Source: Margaritispora aquatica (lineage: Eukaryota; Ascomycota; Leotiomycetes; Helotiales; Discinellaceae). From it: a stretch of 64,000 nucleotides of DNA. This document shows positions 13,331-26,049 of the stretch, one piece after another. The translations under genes and the position numbers were made by a program. Under the pieces are notes generated by a model that did not search any database, had not been told where the DNA came from, and saw only the letters and a list, made by a program, of their open reading frames with translations. Where the stretch lies: assembly GCA_007644065.1 (NCBI GenBank), contig VJWN01000006.1:1178001-1242000 (forward strand), given 5' to 3'. Every line of letters begins with the position of its first letter. The first letter of the stretch is position 1.

Positions 13331-15449
13331 GTGACTGTAGTAGGTAGGAGCTCGACAAGCTTGAAAACGATGACTTTATGATCAGATATTCTAAGAGACG
13401 GTATCTAGTTACTTTTAGAAACTGGTTGCATCTCTTTGTATTGTGTCTTGCTTTTCAATAAAGTAGCTCTGTCATATCTCTTGTAGAAAAGTCTTTCACT
13501 CAAATCAAACTTCCTACCCACACCAGAGAAGTCTTCAGCTTTTTAGATGTAATTTAATATCCCCTGATCATTATAAGAAGGACACAAAGGCCTAAGGTAT
13601 GTATCCTTAACTCGAATTGATCACTTCTACCTATCTTCTTCTATCTTCTGTATATAGTTTATAATTCTGATCCCACTAGGGCACGACTCGATCCTTGATG
13701 TGTTCATAATGGGTTCTATATCCATCGCCTCTAATTCACCACTGTTCTTGCCGAGGTATCTAACTTCTATGCCTGGCCTCAGAAGACAGATACTGGGAAT
13801 GTCAATATTAATTATAATGACTCCTGAAACGAAATGCGTTCTCGTAAATTATCCAGGTTCCAATAACCACTCTCCCTGAATCTGGCCAGACCAGGTCCCA
13901 ATCTGTCTGCCGTTTTAGAGACAATCTTCTGTCCCACTCCAGTAAATAGAGCGGCACCCCAATGGTATCGCAAGGCATGAACACAGAAAATGCAAGTCCG
14001 GCTCTCCAGACCTCCTCTCCTGTCAATATTTCACTCTCTGAAGCTTAAGACTACGAGTGATGTTAGCAAGCATCGATGTCGGGTAGTCATTGAATAGGTC
14101 TACGAATGATTAGTAAAACTCTTCATTGCCAGTCTTGTCTACCATTCTATATACTCCTTGTTCTCTTCGGTTTTCTGAACAGATGCACGAGTCCACCACC
14201 CTTTGATATCAGAGAGAATCTTCTTCTCCTTGGAAAGAGGGGCATTTCCAGTAGCACCCATTTTCATTGACATTTCCCACACAGAAGATTGAGGAATCGC
14301 CAAGTACATGCTCGGCTTTCTATAGTAATCCTGAAGGGTATGATGCATGACACATCCAGGGGCGATCATCAAAGCGTTCTTGTCTCCATCCGGATACGAA
14401 ATGTGCGCGAACTTACAGTAGTATTGTCTTTTCTGAGCAGTAGTTTTGGTTTCTACCTCATCCTTTTGAATCTTCACAAGAGCGACAGAGTTAACATTGA
14501 ATGTAGATCTCTTGATGAGATCGACGGCGATGAGCCCCCTTTTGTATCGATATCCATCGCTATATCTTCTACAAATGGTTCCGCGATAGAACTATTTGCT
14601 GAAGACTTTACAGTATTATTGCCATACATGATAGAGGCATAAAGACGTTATTCAATACTCTTTATGACATTGTCTATACTACTCAGGGTCATTATCATCA
14701 TCCTCATATTCAGATCCATCGTAAAGAGAAAGGGGCAATGACCCAATGCCACAAGAATTTTCGAATCTGTAACTAAGTGGCGTTCTAGAAATAGGAACCT
14801 TATTTCCTATATTCAATAGAGCAGGCTTTACAGGTAGATCTTCGTTTAGATAAATTTATGCTACTGGGACCGTGCCTCTCAATAGTTCCGGCGCCGATAT
14901 ATACTCCAGTCCCCGAAATGACTTTTATTATATCCTTTAGCATATTGAAGACAGACTGCGCCGTAACCCCAAACTTGTATACAGGTTCCCCTTAGGAGAT
15001 CCCTGATGGCCAATGGAAGTCTATCAGCGTTTGCTCCTGTGAATCGTGTCGGGGCGACAAAATTCCATTATTAGCTACGTAACTTGCGTGCTGTCCCATT
15101 TTTGGTGTGATCCCGGCGACCATTGTTGCATCAACTGAATGTTCCTGTTGGTCATCATAAGTGCGCGACTCATCAGTTGACTTCTCTGCGTCGAGTTTCT
15201 GATAGAGTTCAACGCATGACGGAACTGCCATCATGTGATGGTGCTGAAAGTTTTGGACAGAAAAATTAGACGCCTCTGAACATTTAATGAGTGCCACATA
15301 TAGTTATCCTACTTTAATTACCCCACAAATATCTGCGGACGATTGTTTCATAGTCTGCCCTGAAATCAATATATCGTAATTGCCTATGCAAGAATCAGAG
15401 GCAATTGTGAGCGAGTTGCAGACCCCGATCCGTTTGGTGCCAAGCACTC
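13331..15449. other. decayed sequence next to the helicase relic
   Basis: It contains short minus-strand open stretches (for example 14139-14477 and 14992-15297) that lie 3' of, and colinear with, the Pif1-like helicase fragments. They may be remnants of the same gene or element, but I recognise no motif in them. No intact gene is present. Confidence 0.35.
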
Positions 15450-16460
15450 CTAAAGAGCATAGTTTATAGACATGGTGAATTGATTATTGTCATGGTCGAG
15501 GAACTTTACAATGGCAGCCTCCTGTAAGATGGAAAGTCCCGTCTCAAGTCCGGGGCACTGCTTCAATAATGCTAGACTGCTTCTGTCATATGATGGAAAC
15601 GAAAAAAGCTCTTTATCGAGTGTACTGAGCATCACAGAGTTGCAAAGTCTTAGGAGAAAGCCTTATCCAGGCATCTATATGGAAGACGCATAGACTGTTG
15701 TTTCCTGAAATAACAACGGACGGTAATTGGAGAAAGTCACCAAGCATCAGAAGGCGAATGCTTCAGAATGGTCGAACGTCATTACGAATAATTGATATTA
15801 ACTTAGAGAGATTGTTAAATAATACAGGCGAGATCATGGATATCTCATCTATTATGAGGATCCCTGTCTTAGTCCAATGTTCCTTGAGTTTACAGCAGAC
15901 GACTTTCCAACCATCGCAGCAAGATCTTGTTCTTCTACCCCTGTCCCTGCAAATCTATGCAATTTCAATCCTCAGGTAAGGAATGAGGCTATCCTAGTCG
16001 ATGCAGGCACAGAGAGGTTTTCCCTATTATTGGAGGTAAATGTACGAAAGTAGTCGACTATCTATCCCAAGAGCTTCGATTTACCTGTGCCTCTCTGACC
16101 TGTAAATAGAATAGAGGATGATCCATTCACGCACTCTTTAAATATTGATGCCTGCTCATCATTCAGGCTAGCACACGTAGATTGTATTGTATCTGCTCGC
16201 GAATTTATTTGAAAGTGAATGCTTTAATCTCAGCTGATCTAAGTTTAAAATCCATACACAAAATATCCTAGTGCTGAAGCGATATCCCTGGCGTTACTAT
16301 CCTGCCTACGTCTATAATCACAGATTTACTGATCCGCTTTGCTAGATGCCTTACTTCTGCTGCAGTTCTTCCGGTAGCTCCAGCGACTATACAGTTCTCG
16401 GTACTTATCTCGTCGTGCTCAGTCTCGAATCCAATTGTCAATACCAAGAACTGGGACACC
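15450..16460 (-). pseudogene. broken Pif1-like DNA helicase, probably mobile-element derived
   Basis: On the minus strand the conserved helicase motifs appear in order but in an interrupted reading frame. Around 16100-16075 there is a Walker A motif (LFTGQRGTGKSKLL) preceded by a typical SLNDEQASIFKE segment and followed at once by an in-frame TAG. Around 15850-15815 comes the Walker B motif (LIIDEISMI). Around 15765-15700 is motif III (RLLMLGDFLQLPSV). A later piece near 15635-15540 (LDKELFSF...SLALLKQCPGL) matches the post-motif region of Pif1-like helicases. Stops lie between the motifs, so no functional protein can be made. Such genes occur as a host Pif1 but also as many copies in fungal Helitron-like and other elements; no other domain or end structure is visible, so which one this was cannot be told. 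Confidence 0.75.
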
Positions 16461-18544
16461 GCTAGTTACCTAGACCTTACTATAGTCAGAAGGATATTAG
16501 TAAGAGATACTGACATATATTCATTTGTAAGACGGGTGTACACACAACTCAGTGCGAAGTCTAGTCATGACATAGGATCTTGGGGGATGCATCCAGAGAA
16601 GTCTTCTAGTATCTTAGCATTCATTAGTACTACAACGACTCGTCCCATAATTGCAGGAGTACATCATTCATCGTCGCTGAGAGGACCATCAAGAAAATTG
16701 TGTTTCTATCCTGTCAACCTGCATCCCCAGCTGTCACGACATGATTTGAGGTAGGCAGTTACGCCGTTGGGTGATTTTTCAAGCTTCTTAGCTGTATATA
16801 TAGATTTAGATGTGGATTTGAATGTACACACGGATATCTGGAGCTTCTAAGGCAATATATGGTGGATTAATTAATTGACTTAAGCTGGAATTTGGGATAG
16901 AGAAGGAGAGGAAGAGAAAATCGGGACTGGATGAGAGGAGGAAAGGGGGTTTTGAGGTGATGTGATGGCACCTTGAGTGCCCTGTGAGGTCCGATGGGAT
17001 TGATTGCATGGTTCTCTAAAGTATTTATATAAATATATCAGATCAGACTCAAAAAAGTGCGTGAAAATCATCTTGTCATGGTTGAGAAATTCTGAAAAGG
17101 TGATAAGAGTGAGTGAGTGCTTGTGTAAGTCACCTTTCTTGCACTCAACTATCGAAGGACATATTGTCGTGGGTAGGTAAGACAAAGGAAAACAACACCA
17201 AAACAACAAAAGTAGTTATTGAGGGATACTCAAAGGTAAAGAAGCATTCCCAAGGCGCGACCTTAACGAGAGTCTTCCAAATTACTGGTGTCCTCGACCA
17301 AAGCTCGAGAAAGAACGAAGCGAAAACTATTTTATAGGAGTCGAAAAGCGATGACCGAAGGTGATGTCCTGTGTGACTACTCCTTTATATAGAATACTTC
17401 CGACCGTGACCCCATCACAGCATCAGTAAGGTGCTAACTTCACAAGTCCTAAAGAAAGGATTTTGCGATAATCAGTTTTTCTACTTTTTCTATCTTGCAT
17501 AGGAGAAATCATTGGACTTCTCAATGGTTTTGATCTACGGACAAGGGAAATAAGTCAAGACCGATTAATAGCTGTGTTCAAGAATGTGCAACGAGGAATC
17601 ATCGGTCCCTAGCCTGAAATAGGCGAACATGATTATGAGACACTATCATGATTTGAACACATTAGATATATGTGAACAGAACTTTAAGCAGTTGTGAAGC
17701 TACATCTGTGACCATCAAATCGTCTTGATGGCGGGACCAAAGTAGGCGTCCAACGCTCAATTGTTAGACGATGAAATTTGCAGGCGCCTAGTTGCATTTC
17801 TCAGAGGCAGCGAGAGACGGCTTTTTTATGAGGTATCGGATTGTGGTTGCTTTTCTGTTTGGATGCTTCTGAAAGTGACTCTGAAGTCACCCCCCCCCCC
17901 CCCCCCCAAAAAAAAAAACGAATATATTAATAATACAATATTGCCATCCACGAGATAGAATCAAGGGCAACTATGAATCTAGGACGTAAAATAAAATCAG
18001 ATTTAATATAACTTTAATGGTCGAGGGAACTGCTCATATGTCCGCACCTGAGACCTGAGAGACCGGCGGCATTTGTTTATTACTAAATTGACGGATGCTA
18101 CTCAACAATTCCATTGCTTTTCTAAGGCTTTGAAAACTACGTCTTTGGCGATGAGAAGTATCAGAGCTACTCATTAGGAGATTCTAAATGCATGAAATCA
18201 ACTAACACATTCAATATAAAGTTGGAATATTGATGATGAGGCTTTCTGGCCGTAGCGTTGTGTTCAGAAATTCTGTCGTCCACTGGCGGTGGCTAAGCGA
18301 GAGTCTTAGGGACGACAACAAAAACACTTCGAAGCATTGGAACGACAGCAACAAACATGAGATCTTTCTTAGCTCCAGACGTGACTTTTGCAGAGCGCGA
18401 CCATATTTACTTCAACCTATTTAGAGCCTAGCTCCATTTCACAGTAGTTGACAACCTTTTTCGCAGATCTCGCAACTTTTCGAAAGATTACCAATTCCAT
18501 TAATCTGTCTTTCTCCCCAAGTACAACATCAACCTGTCAATACA
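16461..18544. other. gene-free stretch with low-complexity sequence
   Basis: No gene recognised. The part at 16536-16754 is open on the plus strand but matches nothing I know. The final 150 bases before 18545 are the presumed promoter and leader of copy A, ending in a good start context (TACAATGG). Confidence 0.4.
17890..17918. repeat. homopolymer C18A11
   Basis: Eighteen C residues are followed directly by eleven A residues. Such tracts are slippage-prone, and their length in an assembly is unreliable. No gene overlaps it. Confidence 0.9.
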
Positions 18545-20215
18545 ATGGAGGGCAACAGAGATTCGGACGCGCAGGCGCCGGGGATCCCAAATGTGGCAGG
18601 CATCAACCGTCTGACCGTCATCAGAGTGTTCTTGCCCTTTTTTGAGTCCCTCGGCGCTAAAACTTGAACCATCTTCTCAGCCGCAAGGCCATGGACATCT
18701 GCTCAAATTAAGGCCCGATTCACACAGGAGCTCAATTTGAATCTGTCCATAATTGAGAGAGCCGCCAGAGTCCGCCAAGCTGATATTCGCGTCATCCTAC
18801 ACAAATTCCTTGCGACGAGATGGTTCCGCCAATCAGCTAGAGCCCAATCCGCATCTGTTGAGGGAATGAAGGCATTGCTTGAGACAGAACCATTTGAGGA
18901 ACTCCCTGTGCACAATGGAATTCCAGAGGCCACAACAAGTACCGATAGAATAACCCAAGAGGCAAACAACCAGACTCCTGATACCCCGACTACACATCGA
19001 CCTGATCCAAGATGAGACGCCAATTATTGATAGATTGGCCCAGGTGGAAAAACAAAATGCTCTTGACGCCCTATCAAGGCTTGAGAGGAATCCGGAGCAT
19101 GAAAATTATCTTCCTCCCGATTTGCAGATCATGATATTGAAAGGCTGGATGCATAAAATCATTATCTTGATCTATGGTGTACTTGAAAAGTCGGCTCCAT
19201 GGGTATTGATTAAGATGCGATGGGATCACCACGATCGGGTATACTTACCAAAATGCAAAGATATTTTCTTAGAACGTAAGTTATTTCTTTTTCCAGTCTT
19301 TGATCAAAGAGATCAAGTATTCTAACTCATGATTTCCGAAATAGTCCATCAAAAAGGTGCAATTTCGCTCCGTTCCGCAACAGTGAGATGCATTGCCAAG
19401 AGTGGGCCAATCCGTAACCTCTGGGGCCACAGCACTCCGGAAATACCTGTCAGTACGATGACCAGAATTGCGGAGATTGGAGACAGGCTCGCGGTTGAGT
19501 TTGGTGCCAACGAAGATGTTGAGTGGTTCACTGAGTTGCATACTGGTCTTCAAAGCCTGAAGCCATATCTAGATGAGCTAAAGTTCCGCTCAGATAGGCA
19601 CCTCCATGCAATTTCAAAGGACCGTCTGGAGGCTCTAATGCTATTCTTCCGTCCGATTTGGCGTTTCCCATGCGCAAGATCACTTCTCCAGATATCAGTG
19701 AAGATCAAGTTATGTTAGACCATGAGGTATGTTATGTTCGAAGTCAGAATCAGAATGTTCGTAACTTCCAGCAGATCGAAGACCAGAGAAAATCCACCAT
19801 AGAAGCCGACTCACACGAACCTGTAGAGTTGCAGCCAAACTCGAATGCGGGAATCTTGCAAGACGCCATGGTCATCACATCTCAACCACCTTCAGGCATC
19901 AGAACACCTCCAGTGATTGATCATTCAATCATGACTCGCAAGTATTCGGAGAAAAATCCGATGACACCCGCAGAGTTCACCTATTACATGCAACACATAG
20001 ATCATCACAATGATTATCCGCCGGAAGAGCCCACTCCCTCGGTTGAGCCTACAGGCCACCCAGTACGCGTGTCCCAGTTTGATAATACCTTTGACGATGA
20101 GAATCCAGACTATGAGCCTGAGGAGTTCGAGCGCATTATCAGATATTTGGGAAAGGAATGGGCTAAGTACGACAAAGTGACCTCTGCGTATATCCTGAGT
20201 ACACTTGATCGATGA
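18545..20215 (+). pseudogene. copy A of an unrecognised fungal gene family, premature stop
   Basis: Family unknown to me; its only relative here is copy B at 34810-36787. From the ATG at 18545 the frame is MEGNRDSDAQAPG and meets an in-frame TGA at 18665, after which the same frame continues with clear similarity to copy B (TSAQIKARF against SAAQVDAFE). Exons then appear as 18545-18938, 19012-19275 and 19345 onward, with introns at 18939-19011 (phase 1) and 19276-19344 (phase 1), both at the positions used in copy B. A further junction near 19624-19691 is uncertain, and a 45-base intron without stop (19727-19771) precedes the last exon. Shared motifs include LSRLERNPEHENYLPPDLQ, KCKDIFLE and DVEWFTELHTGLQSLKPYLD. 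The C-terminal part is acidic and unlike copy B. An alternative reading hides the TGA in an intron with the weak donor GTCTGA near 18604. Confidence 0.55.
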
Positions 20216-22042
20216 TATGCTTCACTCGATGAGATGAGCAGCACGTTCGTCGCTGGCTCTTACCTTCAACTTTACATGCGTATGGGGCTTAGGATTGTGC
20301 TCGGATATCATACATATCAGAAAAGAATACGAGACTGGATCCAGGACAAGCTTCCCTTAAGAACCTACAATACTTGAACGTTGTCAAAGCCAAAAAGCAG
20401 CCAGTCCGCAAAGACAACTTTCGCTTGCCTCGATCTCATGACGACATGCGAATTACGTTCAACGTCTGTGGCCCAGAAACTGTCGTCTCTCCGGCTATTG
20501 ATCTGAGGCTGTAAGCCGTCTGCCACTGTTCTGATGTCTACAGATTCTCTAGGACAAGACTTTGTAAAAGTGTTTTTCTTATGTTGTTGATGCACTCTGC
20601 TTGGGGAGTTTGATGGACCGGTCTTTTTGGTGGTGGATAAAGTGTTTAATGGTTGGAGATGAAGTGGAGAAGGACATTGTCTGTACTTAGATGGCCATGA
20701 GCCTAATATCCATGAATTGATACGATACCCATACAGACTAGAACGTGATTCGTGCCATGAGAATATGATATCCCTTTGGATCTGCAGTAGATGTAAGCTC
20801 CGCCGCTAGCACTTGCAAGACATAAGTAAATTACAGATTCTTCTCATTTTTGGATGGAATTACTACACAACAAAGCAAATACACAGCACACGCCTTTAGC
20901 CTCAATCCAATCCAATCCAAACAAATCCAGTCCAGTTCAATCCACATAAGCCTACCTAAGACACGTTCTCCCTCATCAGCTATATCCTAGTTGACTTGGT
21001 CATACACGTCCTGCACACTTCACATATACACACACTCGCTCTCATTCTTACGTCCAAAAAAAAAGTGCGAGCACACCAAGCAAAACTACTGATGTATTAT
21101 CAATCATGAAGCTGGTAGAGAATATAGATAGGTAGGTCAATGACACCACAACCAACCCAGCCCAACCCACCCCACTAACTCACACAGCGAATCTCAACAT
21201 CCCTTACCCTACTCCAAGGTACTCTCCTCTCCTCATACTGTACCATCTCCACTTCTTTTACAGTAATGCTTAATCCTAAAATAAAAACTAGGTGGCGTTC
21301 CATAGCTAAGCCCCGTATACCTCACCTCGCCTCACCTCACCTTGTCAACGTCAGCTGAGACATCATGAAGGCACGTGTGATGGGTGGGTCACTTGACTTG
21401 ACCTCGGCACCCGTAAGGTACCGACCTAGGTAAATTGACAAGAGACCTTAACGCTAACCAAGCTGATACAGGTAGTTGCAAAAATTCTAAGTTGGTAGTA
21501 GAGAGGATAGAAGGAACAAGAGGATTTGTGAGGAAGTATGTGGGTAGGTAGATAGATGTCGATGAAAAGTCAAAAACCGCTTTGTAAAAAGTATCAATTG
21601 GGTACTGGCTCGCTTGCCACGTGGCCAAGCCACCTCACTAAAAGCGTGTCAAAGACAACGCAAGCTCAACTGTCTCACTCTATCATCTACACATCTCCAC
21701 CATCGTTCACACACAGTCCCGATCAACCACCTCTCAGCTTCTCCTCACTTCTCTATCCACCCATATACAGCATCATCAACCAGATTCTCCACCGAAGCAA
21801 GCAAGTCAATTACCGACTCATCTCCCAGACGACCAAGCCCTTGAGCTCTGATCTTAAATAACTCCCTAAACGCCATGCATTCGCGAAAAAGACAAATAAA
21901 AACCCCTCGAGTCGGCTTTGCTCGCCAGAGTGCTCTGATACATGATTAGACACCATCCTGCGGCGACTTTGTGTGTAGTGTGTGTGGTCATCAATTCGTT
22001 CCCAGTTACTGTACAATCCCCCAACCCACCTCATCTGCATAC
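20216..22042. other. intergenic, no gene recognised
   Basis: It holds the 3' flanks of copy A and of the DUF300 transporter gene. Around 20900-21360 there are repeated short words (AATCCAATCC, CACCTCACC) but no coding signal. Small open frames near 21560-21860 lack introns, motifs or a plausible start context. Confidence 0.5.
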
Positions 22043-23921
22043 TTAGAATTCATTCTGGGGCCTCCCAGTCGGTTGCTGGCCCCACAACGCCGCATGCGCA
22101 GGATTCGCAGGCTGACTTGAATTTGCCCACTGTTGTGATGGTGAACCTCTATTTCTCCGCTCTTCTCGTAATTGCTCGAGGTATGCTTCTGATTGAGTTT
22201 GTGGTGGATATGGAGTTTGTATGATATGGCTCTCGTAGGGCTCTGGTGTACCGCCAATTGCCATGCCGATATCATGGCCTTGTATTGCGGCTTCTGGTTT
22301 CCTGAGAGGTTCTGAACTTTGCCCGTTGGATCGATCTGGACTACTTTCTGTGCTTTTGTATAGTCTTCCGCCAGAGTTGATATCTTGGCCATTTGAATCA
22401 TAGCGCTGGCGAGCTGGGACGTATCCGGAGCTCGTGTTGTTGAGGGGATTCGGCTGTGCATGAGCTATTAATCCTGCTTGCTCATCACCAACTTTGGCAA
22501 GGCCTTGCATACCGAATTTGCTTCTCCTGAACTCTTCCGCAATGGGGAGCTTGTCACCCCTCTTAGTTTCCTGCTCCGGACTCATGGCTGGCTGTAGATC
22601 TAAATCGTGTAGGCTGTGGGTTCCCGATACCTTGTATGAGATATCGTTCTCGCGGTGCTTCAACCCAACAAACAACCAACGCATGCCACGAGCAAAGCCC
22701 TTGACTAAATCCCAAGGATTCATGGCGTCCGCGATAGCTCTCCATCCTAATAGTCCTCCTTGCTTGCCGTTTCCAGAGTCTTTAGGTCCGGCGCTTGTAG
22801 GCGACATTGGGTAGTCAGGAACCTTTGCTCCAGTCGCATATGGCTTCCATGGAAAGGCAAAGAGATGTAGAACGGAGAATATAGCCATTTCAATGCAAAG
22901 AAGTAGAGATGGTATTCCAACCTTAAGATCCGGATAGGCGATCTTAGGATTTGGCGAGAGGACGTTGAAGGTGGAAGATGTGAGAATACTGATCAAGAAG
23001 GATTGCCAGAAGGACAAGAAAATGACCAATTTGATCGCCAGGACCTTCAAGAAAGGGCTGTAGGAGCTCAAATCCGCCCGCAATTGGATGTAGAACTGGA
23101 TGACACAGTACATAGCAATAGTGACTGCCGTACCTTCAATCACAAGAATCTAGTTTTGTCAGCCAGTACTCTATACAAGTAAGAAATTATACGTACCCAG
23201 ATATGACCAAAGAGGGGCGAGTTCGAAGACTCGCAGAACCTCCCAAAGTACTGAGTTACTACGGCTGTTATAGTCATGGCAACCCGAATGAAGCAGTATT
23301 GGTAGATACCCGTCCAGATGATGTTGAACCAGGTCAATCCACTTCTCGGTGTCCTCCATGGTCCCCTCTGCCCACCACAGCACTTCTTGAACCAGTTGAT
23401 AGGCAACACCCATTCCTTCGGCTCGATGCTTCTAAAGTATTGCTTCTGCTCGCGCAGATTCGGGGCGATGTAGTGACATAGAAGCGCAAAGAAGGACGCT
23501 ATAGCGAACGCCTCGTAGCAATCCGAGATGACCTGGAAATAAATCGCGTGCCAGTAGTAGTAGAAGGAGAGAAAAGCGGAAGTAGCGTAGACTGGAACCA
23601 TGAATAGAATTCTGATGATACTTGGAGATGGTCAGTAGTTGCCATAACCAGAAGCAAGATGAAACATACTGTCTCTGCTCATTTGGTCTGGTATAATGCA
23701 GCGCATGCATCCACATCAAATACAGTGACGTTAATATCGCGATCAACGCACATGCTGCAGCAATAATTTGACCCAGAGCATGAAACGTCAAGTTGCCCAC
23801 CAAGGCTTCTTCTGAATTCCCAACTGCTCCTCGTCAGTACTTTTCTCAAGCCCGTCGCACACAGAGACATACTTCGCAGATCGTCCAGCGTCGTATTGCA
23901 AGTTGCATTGAAAGATACCAT
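22043..23921 (-). CDS. organic solute transporter Ostalpha/DUF300 family protein
   Basis: Four exons: 23921-23873, 23823-23670, 23611-23197 and 23149-22043, with introns of 49, 58 and 47 bases, total 574 residues. The start MVSFNATCNTTLDDLR was chosen over an upstream ATG in another frame because only this frame joins in phase to the second exon (EEALVGNLTFHALG). The first half holds about seven membrane helices (IIAAACALIAILTSLYL, MVPVYATSAFLSFYYY, IAMYCVIQFYIQL and others) and family-typical segments such as HALHYTRPNEQRQ and YQYCFIRVAMT. The second half is a long cytosolic tail rich in Pro, Gln, Asn and Ser. Animal Ostalpha exports steroid and bile-acid-like solutes; fungal members are mostly uncharacterised and have been linked to vacuolar or endosomal membranes. 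The substrate here is unknown. Confidence 0.88.
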
Positions 23922-26049
23922 CGTTGCGGTTGTCGCTCATTCCCCACCAGATCGAGTTCTTGTTGCTGTTCCAGTTCCAATTCCAATTCCCAATTCACCA
24001 CAGCGCAAAATGTTTATGTCTCTTTTCTAGTGTGTCGCGCAGTGTTTCTTTCTATCTTCTTAAAATAGCTGTGGAATTCTTTGTCCGAGTGAATGTCGTG
24101 TTCGGCGGAGCGATTTGTAACGACGACGCAGCTCCAATTTCCAGGTTCAAGGGTTCGTATGTATAAAGTCTTTTGTTCAAGATTCACAAAGCCAGCCAGC
24201 CTTCTTTTCCTCCCAGCCTCGAAGAGTCAACAATAGAAAATAACCAACAAAACCGTCTGTACAATCGTTATCGTGATATCGCAAAATACTTCGAAAATGG
24301 TGATTGAGTCTCGGGAGAGGGGAAGAGAGAGAGAGAGGGAGAAAGGAACTTTCGGGTTTGTTTGAAGTCAGCGATCAATGGGTGGCTGAGTCCAGCTCTT
24401 CGTGTCTCAGCTTTTTGGTGTGTGTGAAGAGTCTCCAGTGTGAGAGGTGTGTAAGGTAAGGGTGGAGTGCATATGCTGTCCCTGCCAATTGTCAACGCCC
24501 ACCGAACAAGCACTGTCCGGCTCTCTTGGCACATAAGACCATAAGACAAGAAGATAGGCGCCGAAACAGAACCCATCACGCCCATTTGGTGCCAATCTGG
24601 TGCCCATCAATCTTGATTGACCCCGTATTTTTACGACCTTCGAGAAAAGCTTCCCAAATTGAAGAATCTATCTGCACAGCCTCGACAGCCACCATCAACA
24701 AAAGTGTCGTAAATCCGTCATCTGGATCCCACCACCACTAGCAAGGCGTAGGGCAAGATGGATGACAGTACTCGGATTAAGTCACCTATCACCGGCCATA
24801 CACCAACGCGATAATCCTTCAAGTGAAACGGAGGGCATGAGATGGCATAGTCTGAACTGGGTTATTCTTTGCACAGCGCGAATCCATTTCATCAATCTAG
24901 ATCGTACCTACTAGTTAATTAGGTAGTATGCCCTATATTACCGTCACTTCTATGAGGACGCGCAATAAGACACCTGCGCCATCCAAACTCCCGTTCTCTC
25001 GTGCATCATCCACGTTGGTTCTGCTCTGCCTCAATATTTCGACCATATTAAGGTGTGATCTGTGTACTGAACCCAATAAGCCTCTGAAAATCCTTCCGTC
25101 ATGTTGCAGATCGGTATACCAGTAATATTGGCTGTAGTGAAAGTTACCCACCTTACCCTACCCGCACCACTGCCTGCCAGCCATGGCAGAATTGAGCTGA
25201 GGCACAATGCAGTGAGGTTGTCATGTTTACTCCGTGCTTCACCAAGAGTGCTTGGAAACATTTATGCCTCATTCAAGATACTGGTTGAGAGTGCGCATAG
25301 GCAAAATCGAAGAATATGGAGGTTTGGTATCATCGTGAAACTTCACGATCATGCCCGAAGGGTTGGGTATGATGCGAGTATGAGGCTCACGTGAGGAGAA
25401 CAGAAAGATTGAAGGACTGTGTGAGCAGGCGTAGAGAAAGCTTTAGACATATAGATATTTGTGAGGGCTTCATCTTGTTAAGTATTTCTTGAGTATACGT
25501 TTTCTGGCAAGTATCGAAACCACACCCATCTTATCACAATGGCCTTAGCACATGGCTTGACTTTCTCAATGGAAGGCATCCACCCACACTATCGTGTGCG
25601 GTAGCTGTTAGAGTTCAGAAAACCCCTCTCAATCAAAGCGCTAAAAAGACAAGCCTTTCCCAAATGCCGCATTGCTTCCATGGAACAGATCTCCAAAAAC
25701 TTTATCTGCAGTAAGGCGAGGCGAAGCGTGGTCGCAAGGTGATTGGGAGGAAGGAAAATCATCTGATCTTGAAAGATGACACGCAACAAGCTTTGGACAT
25801 GGACGAGATTGTGGTCCATACATCAAACATGTTTCCTGCTTCTGAATGCAGCAGTGTCTGAGAGACATGCGAAAGATGTGCTGGAACAAAGCTCGATATG
25901 GTTTCCAGGATAAGGTAGACTCTTGAGAATGCTTCCCTTAGCATGAGTAACGGAGAAACGCCAGGCGAGGCATTTCCTCCGCACGAAAGATGTGATGATT
26001 CTCGCCATACATTCGCACTTTGTATGTTCACGATTTTGTCTTCTGGACC
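23922..26049. other. intergenic between two minus-strand genes
   Basis: The left part is the promoter and leader of the DUF300 gene, with a short GA tract at about 24324-24337. The right part is the 3' flank of KU70. No coding region is supported; scattered open frames of 60-105 codons overlap each other on both strands. Confidence 0.5.

Noticed and set aside
21556..21861. 101-codon open frame on the plus strand
   Set aside because: Low-complexity Ser/Pro/His composition, no splice signals or homology, in the 3' flank of the DUF300 gene.
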